The notes under the pieces were generated by a model. The model had not been told where the DNA came from, did no database searches, and worked only from the letters and a program-made list of their open reading frames with translations. Positions 26,007 through 37,252 of a DNA stretch of 64,000 bases are shown here, piece after piece. A program made the position numbers and the translations under genes. Numbering within the stretch: position 1 is the first letter of the stretch; the number at the start of each line of letters is the position of its first letter. This DNA comes from Pseudomonas paraglycinae (GTDB lineage Bacteria; Pseudomonadota; Gammaproteobacteria; Pseudomonadales; Pseudomonadaceae), in the NCBI RefSeq assembly GCF_021601625.1, contig NZ_BQHR01000025.1:1-64000 (forward strand), read 5' to 3'.

Positions 26007-26408
26007 TTACCAGCGGTTGCCGTGTCGGTTGTAATCGCCGCGTCCACTGTGACGGTCGTAGTTGCCACGACCCCGGCGATCATCCCAGCCGCCGCGACGG
26101 TGGTCGTCCCAGCGTCCGCGATCATGACCGTGCCAGCGACGGTTCTCGTAGTAACGCGGAGCCGGTTGGTAGTAACGAGGCGCCGAGTAATAGCGTGGAG
26201 CCGGTTGGTAATAGCGTGGTGCTGGCTGGTAGTAGCGCGGCGCCGAATAATACGTGCTGCCGCCGCTGTAATAGGTGCCACCGCTGTAATACGAAGGTGC
26301 CTGCGATGTGTAGACCTCTGAGCTGTAGTAGCCATCTCCGTAGGAATAAGGGACGCATCCGCCAAGGGAAAAAAGCATCACGGTAAACAGAAGAATTCGG
26401 CGATACAT
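26007..26408 (-). CDS. Tyrosine-rich repeat lipoprotein A
   Basis: 133-residue predicted lipoprotein: MYRRILLFTVMLFSLGGC gives a signal with lipobox LGGC. The mature part has repeated APRYYQP-type units (about residues 45-90) and then a basic Arg/Gly/His/Asp-rich tail such as RGRWDDHRRGGWDD. No catalytic domain is visible; it looks like a low-complexity, perhaps surface or envelope-associated, protein. Start at 26408 follows AGGAGG with the same AGGAGGCCGCCATG context as its neighbour at 26850, pointing to duplication. Confidence 0.75.
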   Translation of the reverse strand: MYRRILLFTVMLFSLGGCVPYSYGDGYYSSEVYTSQAPSYYSGGTYYSGGSTYYSAPRYYQPAPRYYQPAPRYYSAPRYYQPAPRYYENRRWHGHDRGRWDDHRRGGWDDRRGRGNYDRHSGRGDYNRHGNRW

Positions 26409-26586
26409 GGCGGCCTCCTGGACCGCGGGTAGCCACACCAGCGACGCTGGCAGGCGTCAGTCTTTCATTCGGCGACTGACGAAATATCTGACAGCGTTTT
26501 CGGCATCCGGTGCGTTTCTGCAACAACTTGAAACAAGTGATTCATGAAACCTTGTTCATGCAGAAACTCCGTCATTCAGCCGCTGA

Positions 26587-26850
26587 TTAGTGGTGCCCAC
26601 CGTGGTATCCGCCGCCGTGATAACCCCGTCCGTACCCGCCGCGATAGCCATGGCCGCCGTAATAATAGCGGGCGCCGCCGTAGTAGCGCGGACCGTAATA
26701 ACCACCGTAGTAATAGGGTGAGTAATAGCCGGGATAGTAATAGGGCGTGGAGTAAACATCGTAGCCGCCGGCGTAGTAGTAACAACCGGACAGCCCTAGA
26801 CCGAGCACTGCTCCCAGCAGCACCCGACGCAGCAATTTTGAAATACGCAT
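26587..26850 (-). CDS. Tyrosine/glycine-rich small lipoprotein B
   Basis: 87-residue predicted lipoprotein; signal MRISKLLRRVLLGAVLGLG ends in lipobox LSGC, followed directly by YYYAGGYDVYS. The mature 65 residues are nearly all Tyr, Gly, Pro and Ser, with a His/Gly/Arg tail (HGYRGGYGRGYHGG). Start 26850 is fixed by AGGAGG eight bases upstream; the long in-frame extension is rejected. It lies upstream of lipoprotein A on the same strand with the same start context. Function unknown. Confidence 0.75.
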   Translation of the reverse strand: MRISKLLRRVLLGAVLGLGLSGCYYYAGGYDVYSTPYYYPGYYSPYYYGGYYGPRYYGGARYYYGGHGYRGGYGRGYHGGGYHGGHH

Positions 26851-27068
26851 GGCGGCCTCCTGAAAGACCTGTGACAGCAGTCGGCACAGACCGGCTGACA
26901 ACAGATTTGACTGGCGGACCGGCAGCGAGTGCCCAACCCTCACGGGCATCGGATCAGCGGCAGCGGACGCTGCATGACGGTGCAACCGCGCACCAACACA
27001 AAGCGCCCACAGGCGTTCGCCGTCCGCCGCAACGTCACGAAAGCCCGTAGCAGAGGGCCCGACCCGAC

Positions 27069-27085
27069 TTGGCACGCCTCTCGCT
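27069..27085 (+). promoter_or_regulatory. Sigma-54 promoter of the guanidine operon
   Basis: TTGGCACG-N4-TCGCT matches the -24/-12 consensus (YTGGCACGRNNNTTGCW) with the invariant GG (27071-27072) and GC (27083-27084) exactly ten bases apart. Transcription would start near 27096, about 45 bases before the riboswitch. Upstream, GGTGC (26979-26983) and GCACC (26990-26994) are NtrC-like half sites in an unusual orientation. Apart from these, bases 26851-27068 hold nothing I can name. Confidence 0.65.
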
Positions 27086-27139
27086 TTAGCAAACCCGTGC
27101 AGGAGTCATCACAGGTTCGCGGCACCACAATTTGCAATG

Positions 27140-27238
27140 GCTGACTAGGGTTCCGGCTCGCATCTGCGAGTGCTGGTCCGAGAGTTGGCGACCTCCAGTT
27201 GAGGTTACACGGCGGGACAAAAGCCCGGGAGACAAGCC
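27140..27238 (+). promoter_or_regulatory. Guanidine-I (ykkC) riboswitch
   Basis: The conserved elements occur in order: ACTAGGGTTCCGG (from 27144), CTGGTCCGAGAG (27173-27184), ACACGGCGGGACAAAAGCCC (27208-27227) then GGGAGA. These are the hallmarks of the ykkC aptamer, which binds guanidinium and turns on genes for its breakdown or export. The aptamer ends about 59 bases before the first gene; no terminator T run follows, so control may act on the ribosome-binding site. Placement ahead of the carboxylase operon fits guanidine metabolism. Confidence 0.92.
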
Positions 27239-27296
27239 ACCGTTCGCGGTGCCGCGTTGCCTTCCTGTCCGCCCTCGATCAACTGGAGAAGCCACC

Positions 27297-28364
27297 ATGT
27301 CCCGACTACGTTTGCCCGCCCTGCTCGCCGCCGCGTTCGCCGCGCTCATCAGCACTCAATCCCCCGCCGCGCAGAAAGACCATTTCAGCGTGTGCTGGAC
27401 GATCTATGCCGGCTGGATGCCATGGGAATACGCCGGCAGCCAGGGCATCGTCGATAAATGGGCGAAGAAATACGGGATCAAGATTGATGTCGTGCAACTC
27501 AACGATTACGTCGAATCGATCAATCAATACACCGCCGGTCAGTTCGATGGCTGCACCATGACCAACATGGATGCGCTGACCATTCCGGCCGCCGGTGGCG
27601 TCGACAGCACCGCGCTGATCGTCAGCGATTTCTCCAACGGCAACGACGGCATCGTCCTCAAGGGCGAAGGCAAAAAAGTTGCCGACCTGAAGGGCATGGA
27701 TGTCAACCTGGTCGAACTGTCGGTCTCGCATTACCTGCTGGCCCGCGCGCTGGACTCGGTGGACCTGACCGAGAAAGACCTGAAAGTGGTCAACACCTCC
27801 GACGCCGACATTTCCGCCGCCTTCAACACCGAGCAGGTCAACGCCGTCACCACCTGGAACCCGATGCTCTCGGACATCAAGGCCAAACCCGGCGTGACCG
27901 AAGTCTTCAACTCCAGCCAGATCCCCGGCGAAATCATGGACATGATGGTGGTCAACAGCGCCACCCTCAAAGACAACCCGGCGCTGGGCAAGGCGTTGAC
28001 CGGCGCCTGGTTCGAAGTGGTCGATTTGATGAACGCCAGAAACGCCGCCGGCAAAGCCGCGCTTGAGCACATGGCCAAAGCTTCGGGCACCGATCTGGCC
28101 GGATTCCAGGCGCAACTGGACACCACCAAACTGTTCGCCACGCCGAAAGAAGCCCTGGCGTTCGCCACCAGCAAGCAACTGCCGGAAACCATGCGCAAAG
28201 TTGCCGAGTTCTCGTTCCAGCACGGCTTGCTCGGCGAAGGCGCCAAAGACACCAGTGCCGTCGGCATGTCCTTCGCCAACGGCGTGACCAGCGGTGACAC
28301 AGGCAATCTCAAGCTGCGTTTCGATCCGACTTACGTGCAGCTGGCCGCCGACGCCAAGCTGTAA
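27297..28364 (+). CDS. Guanidine-operon ABC transporter substrate-binding protein
   Basis: 355-residue periplasmic binding protein of the NitT/TauT (SsuA-like) type, commonly annotated 'putative urea ABC transporter substrate-binding protein'. Signal peptide MSRLRLPALLAAAFAALIS runs to about SPAAQ. The mature start DHFSVCWTIYAGWMPWEYAG is characteristic of the subgroup linked to urea/guanidine carboxylases. First gene after the riboswitch, so its ligand is probably guanidine or a close relative rather than urea. Confidence 0.88.
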   Translation: MSRLRLPALLAAAFAALISTQSPAAQKDHFSVCWTIYAGWMPWEYAGSQGIVDKWAKKYGIKIDVVQLNDYVESINQYTAGQFDGCTMTNMDALTIPAAGGVDSTALIVSDFSNGNDGIVLKGEGKKVADLKGMDVNLVELSVSHYLLARALDSVDLTEKDLKVVNTSDADISAAFNTEQVNAVTTWNPMLSDIKAKPGVTEVFNSSQIPGEIMDMMVVNSATLKDNPALGKALTGAWFEVVDLMNARNAAGKAALEHMAKASGTDLAGFQAQLDTTKLFATPKEALAFATSKQLPETMRKVAEFSFQHGLLGEGAKDTSAVGMSFANGVTSGDTGNLKLRFDPTYVQLAADAKL

Positions 28365-28382
28365 GCCACGGAGGATTTGGCC

Positions 28383-29198
28383 ATGCGCCTGATCAATCGT
28401 CACCCGGATCGACCGAGTCGCCTGTTGCTGGTGATCCTGCCCTTCGCCCTGGTGCTGTTCGCCTACTTCATGGGCTCGGCCGAGCGCCTGGCGGACAACC
28501 CCAACGACAAACTGCTGCCCAGTGCGGTGCAGATGAGCGATGCGGTCAAACGCCTGGCATTCAATGCCGATAGTCGAACCGGCGAATACCTGCTCTGGCA
28601 GGATACCGCGTCGAGTCTCGGACGCCTGGCCATCGGCCTCGGCATCGCGGCGCTGGCCGGGTTGTGCCTGGGCATGGCGGCCGGCACCCTGCCGCTGTTC
28701 GGCGCACCGTTGTCGCCGATGCTGACGGTGCTGTCGATGGTGCCGCCGCTGGCCATCCTGCCGATCCTGTTCATCGTCTTCGGCCTCGGCGAGCTGTCGA
28801 AAGTGATGCTGATCGTGATCGGCATCACCCCGGCCCTGGCCCGAGATCTGGAACAGCGCGCCCGGGACATCCCCGTCGAACTGCTGATCAAGGCGCAGAC
28901 CCTTGGCGCCTCGACCTGGACATTGATGCTGCGTGTGGTGCTGCCGCAACTGTTGCCGCGTCTGCTGATCTCGCTGCGGCTGATGCTCGGTTCGGCGTGG
29001 CTGTTCCTGATCGCCGCCGAAGCCATCGCCTCCACCGACGGTCTGGGCTACCGGATTTTCCTCGTGCGCCGTTACCTGGCGATGGACGTGATCCTGCCGT
29101 ACGTGGTCTGGATCACCCTGCTCGCCTGGCTGATGGATTGGGGCCTCAAATACCTGACCCGTCGGGCATTTCCCTGGTATGAGGGGGCCGCCAAATGA
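28383..29198 (+). CDS. Guanidine-operon ABC transporter permease
   Basis: 271-residue inner-membrane permease with about six helices and the cytoplasmic EAA loop ELLIKAQTLGASTWTLMLRV, which contacts the ATPase. A large periplasmic loop (about residues 35-75) follows the first helix. GGAGG precedes ATG at 28383, preferred over an in-frame TTG six bases earlier. It follows the binding-protein gene by 18 bases and overlaps the ATPase start by 4 (ATGA). Confidence 0.9.
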   Translation: MRLINRHPDRPSRLLLVILPFALVLFAYFMGSAERLADNPNDKLLPSAVQMSDAVKRLAFNADSRTGEYLLWQDTASSLGRLAIGLGIAALAGLCLGMAAGTLPLFGAPLSPMLTVLSMVPPLAILPILFIVFGLGELSKVMLIVIGITPALARDLEQRARDIPVELLIKAQTLGASTWTLMLRVVLPQLLPRLLISLRLMLGSAWLFLIAAEAIASTDGLGYRIFLVRRYLAMDVILPYVVWITLLAWLMDWGLKYLTRRAFPWYEGAAK

Positions 29199-29983
29199 GC
29201 TTCATCACGGTGAAAAACGTCTGGCAGCAATACGCCGACCAAGTGGTGCTCGAAGGCCTGAACCTCAACGTCAACGAGGGCGAGTTCTGCACGCTGGTCG
29301 GTGCTTCGGGCTGCGGCAAGTCGACCTTCCTGCGCCTGCTGCTGGGGCAGGAAACCGCCAGTCGCGGCGAGATTCTGCTCGACGGCCAGCCGCTGGCCCG
29401 AGAGCCGGATGCCAGCCGTGGCGTGGTGTTCCAGCGTTACTCGGTATTCCCGCATCTGAGCGTGCTGGACAACGTTGCGATCGGCCTGGAATTGCCGCGC
29501 GCTCCGCTGCTCGGGCGCTTGTTCGGAAGCGCGAAAAAAGACGCCCGCGAACAGGCCTCGGCGCTGCTGCACAAAGTCGGCCTCGGCCATGCGCTGGACA
29601 AGTACCCCGCGCAGCTCTCCGGCGGCATGCAACAGCGGCTGGCGATCGCCCAGGCGCTGATCATGAAACCGCGGGTTTTGCTGCTCGACGAACCGTTCGG
29701 CGCGCTCGATCCGGGCATTCGCAAGGACATGCACGCGCTGCTGCTGGCGCTCTGGCGCGAAACGCAACTGACCGTGTTCATGGTCACCCACGACCTGTCC
29801 GAAGGCTTCAGCCTCGGCACCCGCCTGCTGGTGTTCGACAAGGTCCGCCTCGACCCGCACGCCCCCGGCGCCTATGGCGCCCGCATCACCTACGACATCC
29901 CTTTAAACAGCGACCGTCGCGCCCAACGCGCCGCCGTCGACGCCCTGCCCGCCGCGTTGGCCGGCACCCTTCGTATTGCCTGA
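29195..29983 (+). CDS. Guanidine-operon ABC transporter ATPase
   Basis: 262-residue ATPase of the NitT/TauT importer class: Walker A GASGCGKST (about residue 37-45), Q loop VVFQRYSVFP, signature LSGGMQQRLAIAQAL, Walker B RVLLLDEPFGALD and switch His in VTHDLSEGF. It powers the importer formed with the two preceding gene products and starts inside the permease stop (ATGA overlap), indicating coupled translation. Confidence 0.93.
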   Translation: MSFITVKNVWQQYADQVVLEGLNLNVNEGEFCTLVGASGCGKSTFLRLLLGQETASRGEILLDGQPLAREPDASRGVVFQRYSVFPHLSVLDNVAIGLELPRAPLLGRLFGSAKKDAREQASALLHKVGLGHALDKYPAQLSGGMQQRLAIAQALIMKPRVLLLDEPFGALDPGIRKDMHALLLALWRETQLTVFMVTHDLSEGFSLGTRLLVFDKVRLDPHAPGAYGARITYDIPLNSDRRAQRAAVDALPAALAGTLRIA

Positions 29984-29996
29984 GAGGACTGCTCCC

Positions 29997-30722
29997 ATGA
30001 CTGATTCGACCCAACTGTTTCCACCCTTCGCCGAAGAAACCCTGCCCGGCGGCGGCCACCGTTCCTTCGTCCTTAAACGCGGCCAGTTGCTGCGCCTGAC
30101 CGACCTGCGCGGCGGTGCCAACGTCAGCCTGACCTTGCTCAACGCCAACGAGAAAACCGAGCGCCTGAACCTGCCCGACAGCCTCAAGTGCCAACACACC
30201 GCCAAGCTCACCACCGGCCATTGCCTGTACTCGGACATGGGTCGGGTGCTGGCGGCAATCACCGCCGACACCTGCGGCTGGAGCGACAGCCTCGGCGGTG
30301 TACTGTGCGCCGAGGAAGTCGCGGAAAAATACGGTCAGGGCCGCTATCAGGAACTGCGCAACGGCTTCTTTCGCAACGGCACCGACAACCTGCTGGTGGA
30401 GCTCGGCAAGTGGGGGCTGGGCCTGTCCGACCTGCTGATGACCCTCAACCTGTTCAGCCGGGTCAACGTCGATGACAACGGGCGTTTGCACTTCGTCGAA
30501 GGCCACTCGCAGGCCGGTGACTACATCGAACTGTATGCACCGATGGACACCCTGGTTGTGCTCACCGCCCTGCAACATCCGCTGGATCCGTCGCCGCAAT
30601 ACGCCCCCAAACCGCTGAAGCTGAGTTGGATGAACGCCGACCCGAGCGTCGCCGAGCACTGCCGTACCTCGCGCCCGGAAAACGAGCGCGGCTTTATCAA
30701 CACCGACCGTTTGTTCGCCTGA
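29997..30722 (+). CDS. Carboxyguanidine deiminase subunit (UAAP1-type, DUF1989)
   Basis: 241-residue DUF1989 protein formerly called 'urea carboxylase-associated protein'. Published work on Pseudomonas homologues showed that the two such proteins (CgdA and CgdB) form a deiminase that turns carboxyguanidine into allophanate. Segments KRGQLLRLTDLRGGANVSL and the cysteine motif ADTCGWSDSLGG are shared with the next gene product, which has ADTCGRHDTLGG. Start at 29997 follows GAGAGGA. I cannot assign A or B with confidence. Confidence 0.85.
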   Translation: MTDSTQLFPPFAEETLPGGGHRSFVLKRGQLLRLTDLRGGANVSLTLLNANEKTERLNLPDSLKCQHTAKLTTGHCLYSDMGRVLAAITADTCGWSDSLGGVLCAEEVAEKYGQGRYQELRNGFFRNGTDNLLVELGKWGLGLSDLLMTLNLFSRVNVDDNGRLHFVEGHSQAGDYIELYAPMDTLVVLTALQHPLDPSPQYAPKPLKLSWMNADPSVAEHCRTSRPENERGFINTDRLFA

Positions 30723-30733
30723 GGATCGTCGCC

Positions 30734-31375
30734 ATGTCAGTTGCTATCGCCACTTCGCAAAAACAACCCGACACTGCGGTGTACCGCGCCACCATTCCCG
30801 CCGGCGAACCCTGGCTGATGGAGGTCAAGGCCGGCCAGACCCTGCGCATCCTAGACCTGGAAGGCAATCAGGCAGTCGATACGCTGTTCTACAGCCTCGC
30901 CAATCCACGTGAACGCTACGACGTGCAACGCACATTGCGCCGACAAAACAACGTCTACCTGAGCACCGGCAGCGTTTTGTATTCCAACCTCGGCAAACCG
31001 ATGCTGACCCTGATAGCCGACACCTGCGGCCGCCACGACACCCTTGGCGGTGCCTGCGCGCAAGAGAGCAACACCGTGCGCTACGCCCTGGAAAAACGCT
31101 ACATGCACAGCTGCCGCGACAACTACCTGCGCGCCTGCGCCCACGACTGGCGTCTGGGCAAAGGTGACATCGGGCCGAACATCAATTTCTTCATGAACGT
31201 GCCGGTGACTGCCGAGGGTGGCCTGACCTTCGAAGACGGGATTTCCGCCCCCGGCAAATACGTCGACCTGCGCGCGGAGATGGACGTGATCGTGCTGATC
31301 TCCAACTGCCCGCAACTGAACAACCCGTGCAACGCCTACAACCCGACACCTGCGGAGCTACTGGTATGGAACTGA
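30734..31375 (+). CDS. Carboxyguanidine deiminase subunit (UAAP2-type, DUF1989)
   Basis: 213-residue second DUF1989 protein, paired with the preceding gene 11 bases upstream. It has KAGQTLRILDLEGNQAVDTL, the cysteine-containing IADTCGRHDTLGGACAQES and HSCRDNYLRACAHD, metal-binding-type residues of the deiminase. The two subunits would convert N-carboxyguanidine made by the carboxylase into allophanate plus ammonia. Start at 30734 is chosen by GAGGATCG upstream; a longer frame into the previous gene is rejected. Confidence 0.85.
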   Translation: MSVAIATSQKQPDTAVYRATIPAGEPWLMEVKAGQTLRILDLEGNQAVDTLFYSLANPRERYDVQRTLRRQNNVYLSTGSVLYSNLGKPMLTLIADTCGRHDTLGGACAQESNTVRYALEKRYMHSCRDNYLRACAHDWRLGKGDIGPNINFFMNVPVTAEGGLTFEDGISAPGKYVDLRAEMDVIVLISNCPQLNNPCNAYNPTPAELLVWN

Positions 31376-31463
31376 AATTCGTCCGTCTGCGCCGTTGGCT
31401 TTTTGCCCTGTGCCGGGCCCGTTCCGGCCAGTGTCTGAAATCCCCAAAACACCCCTGAACCCT

Positions 31464-31551
31464 GTGGGAGCTGGCTTGCCAGCGATGGCGTCGGCACAGC
31501 CAACATTGATGATGACTGACACACCGCCATCGCGGGCAAGCCCGCTCCCAC
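31464..31551. repeat. REPIN between deiminase and carboxylase genes
   Basis: Two inverted REP units, GTGGGAGCTGGCTTGCC...GCGATGG and CCATCGCGGGCAAGCC...GCTCCCAC, bracket a short spacer. This is the Pseudomonas REPIN layout mobilised by RAYT transposases (none is in the window). It fills most of the 279-base gap between the second deiminase gene and the carboxylase gene, where the transcript could fold into a large hairpin. Confidence 0.88.
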
Positions 31552-31654
31552 AAGGTCAATGGTGACTTTCGAATTGTGATTTTGCCGTCGGGGACGACCC
31601 CGGCGCTCATCGAAAAACTGCGGGACGGCCCGCATCCCCTTCAGGGGTTTTGCC

Positions 31655-35287
<3,633 letters not shown>

Positions 35288-35311
35288 ACCCATTTGCCAA
35301 AGGATCAACCC

Positions 35312-37084
35312 ATGAATCTGCAACTCGATGCCCTGCGCCAGGCCTACCGCTCTGGCGACACCACACCCCGGCAATTGCTGTTGGCGTTGCGGGAAAAAGC
35401 CGCTGCGCTGAACCCGGATTATCACCTGTTCATCCACCTGCTCAGCGCCGAGGAAATGGAGCCTTATCTGGCCGCCCTCGACGGTCGCGATCTCGACAGC
35501 CTGCCGTTGTATGGCGTGCCGTTCGCGATCAAGGACAACATTGATCTGGCCGGTGTCCCGACCACCGCTGCATGCCCGGCGTTCGCCTACGTACCGGAAC
35601 GTTCGGCGACCATCGTCGAGCAGCTGCTGGCGCTGGGCGCGATTCCGCTGGGCAAGACCAATCTCGACCAGTTCGCCACCGGCCTCAACGGCAGCCGTTC
35701 GCCCTATGGCGTGTGCCCGAACAGCGTGTTGCCGGAGTATCCGTCGGGCGGTTCAAGCGCCGGCTCATCGCTGGCCGTGGCGCTAGGCGTGGCCAGTTTC
35801 GCGTTGGGCACCGACACCGCCGGCTCCGGCCGGGTGCCGGCGGCGTTGAGCAATCTGGTTGGATTGAAGGCCAGCAAAGGCCTGATCTCCACCGCCGGCG
35901 TGCTGCCGGCCTGTCGCACGCTCGATTGCGTCACCACGTTCACCGCAACGGCGCGGGAAGCCAGTCAGCTACTGGCGCTGACCGCGCGCCTCGATCCACG
36001 GGACGAATACAGCCGCAGCAATCCGTCATGGAACGACGGCTCCGCGTTCGGTGCGCCACGGCCGTTTCGCTTCGGTGTACCGCGTGCGCAAGACCTGGAA
36101 TTTTTCGGCTGTGAAGAAGGCCCGCAGCTGTTCGGCGACGCCATCGACTGTCTGAAAGCTCTGGGCGGTGAAGCGGTCGAGCTGGACTTGTCGCCGTTCC
36201 TCGAAGCGGCGCGGTTACTTTATGAAGGGCCTTGGGTGGCCGAGCGCTACAGCGTGGCCGGCGAATTGATGGAAGAAAATCCCGCATCGGTGCTGCCGGT
36301 GATCCGCGCGGTGCTGGCCAAAGCACCGGCCGTCAGCGGCGTGCAGACGTTCCGCGCGCAATATCGCCTGCAAGCGCTGAAAGCCGTTTGCGATAAAGCA
36401 CTGGAAGAACTCGACTGCGTGCTCACGCCCACCATCGGTCGTCCGGTGACGCTGGAGGAACTGGACGCCGAACCGGTGCTGCGCAATTCCGAACTGGGCT
36501 ACTACACCAACTTCATGAACCTGCTCGATTACGCCGCCGTCGCCGTGCCCAGCGGTTTCATGGCCAACGGGCTGCCGTGGGGCGTGACGCTGTTTGGCCG
36601 GGTGTTCACCGATCAGTACTTGCTGGGTGTTGCCGATGCCTTGCAGCGCCAGCAGGATCGCGCGCTGCCGACGCCGAACAATCCGGCGCGCCATGACCGT
36701 GCACGACTGGTGGTCTGCGGCGCGCATCTGGACGGGCTGGCCCTGAACTGGCAACTGCGCCAGCGCGACGCACGCCTGATCGAGGCCACCTACAGCTCGA
36801 AGGACTACAAACTCTATGCCCTGGCCGGCGGCCCACCGTTGCGTCCGGGGATGCTGCGCGTGGCCGAAGGTGGCGTGGCCATCGAGGTGGAAGTCTGGGA
36901 ATTGCCGAGCCGTGAGCTGGGCTCGTTCCTGACCGGCATCCCGGCGCCGCTGGGCCTGGGCAAGGTGCAACTGGCGGATGGCCGATGGGAAAGCGGATTC
37001 ATCTGCGAACCTTACGGTCTGGAAGGTGCAATCGATATCAGCCACTTGGGTGGTTGGCGAGCGTATCTGCAAACCGGAAACTGA
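35312..37084 (+). CDS. atzF: Allophanate hydrolase
   Basis: 590-residue amidase-signature enzyme splitting allophanate to ammonia and CO2. The Ser-cisSer-Lys triad is visible: Lys in FAIKDNIDLAG, and the serines in PSGGSSAGSSLAVALGVA with ALGTDTAGSGRVPAALSN. The C-terminal domain (about 470-590, including RLVVCGAHLDGLALN and the YALAGGPPLRPGMLRV stretch) matches the decarboxylating-product domain of AtzF. Start at 35312 is chosen over one 18 bases earlier to follow AAAGGATC. It closes the guanidine operon. Confidence 0.92.
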   Translation: MNLQLDALRQAYRSGDTTPRQLLLALREKAAALNPDYHLFIHLLSAEEMEPYLAALDGRDLDSLPLYGVPFAIKDNIDLAGVPTTAACPAFAYVPERSATIVEQLLALGAIPLGKTNLDQFATGLNGSRSPYGVCPNSVLPEYPSGGSSAGSSLAVALGVASFALGTDTAGSGRVPAALSNLVGLKASKGLISTAGVLPACRTLDCVTTFTATAREASQLLALTARLDPRDEYSRSNPSWNDGSAFGAPRPFRFGVPRAQDLEFFGCEEGPQLFGDAIDCLKALGGEAVELDLSPFLEAARLLYEGPWVAERYSVAGELMEENPASVLPVIRAVLAKAPAVSGVQTFRAQYRLQALKAVCDKALEELDCVLTPTIGRPVTLEELDAEPVLRNSELGYYTNFMNLLDYAAVAVPSGFMANGLPWGVTLFGRVFTDQYLLGVADALQRQQDRALPTPNNPARHDRARLVVCGAHLDGLALNWQLRQRDARLIEATYSSKDYKLYALAGGPPLRPGMLRVAEGGVAIEVEVWELPSRELGSFLTGIPAPLGLGKVQLADGRWESGFICEPYGLEGAIDISHLGGWRAYLQTGN

Positions 37085-37095
37085 TCCGAACACCG

Positions 37096-37120
37096 CCCCC
37101 CTCTCGTTCCGGGAGGGGGC
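37096..37120 (+). terminator. Possible hairpin after atzF
   Basis: CCCCCTC (37097-37103) pairs with GAGGGGG (37113-37119), 12 bases past the atzF stop. No T run follows, so termination strength is doubtful. Confidence 0.4.
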
Positions 37121-37252
37121 TGGATGAGCGAGCCATTCTCCAGACACCCCTGCCCGGCTGATCCCCCCGCATTTCAGGCACAAATCCCGCAGTCTTTTCC
37201 CCGCCGTGCCACTAGAATGCTGCCCATCGGGTCACTGTCAACGGAATTGCCA

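Noticed and set aside
27306-28949. 547-codon minus-strand frame opposite the ABC binding-protein and permease genes
   Set aside because: Overlaps two conserved genes on the other strand, with repetitive Gln/His/Arg composition and no motif.
37124-37252. Upstream extension of the Cache-GGDEF cyclase
   Set aside because: The extra residues precede the natural signal-anchor start and show no family similarity; a later ATG with ACGGAA upstream is better.
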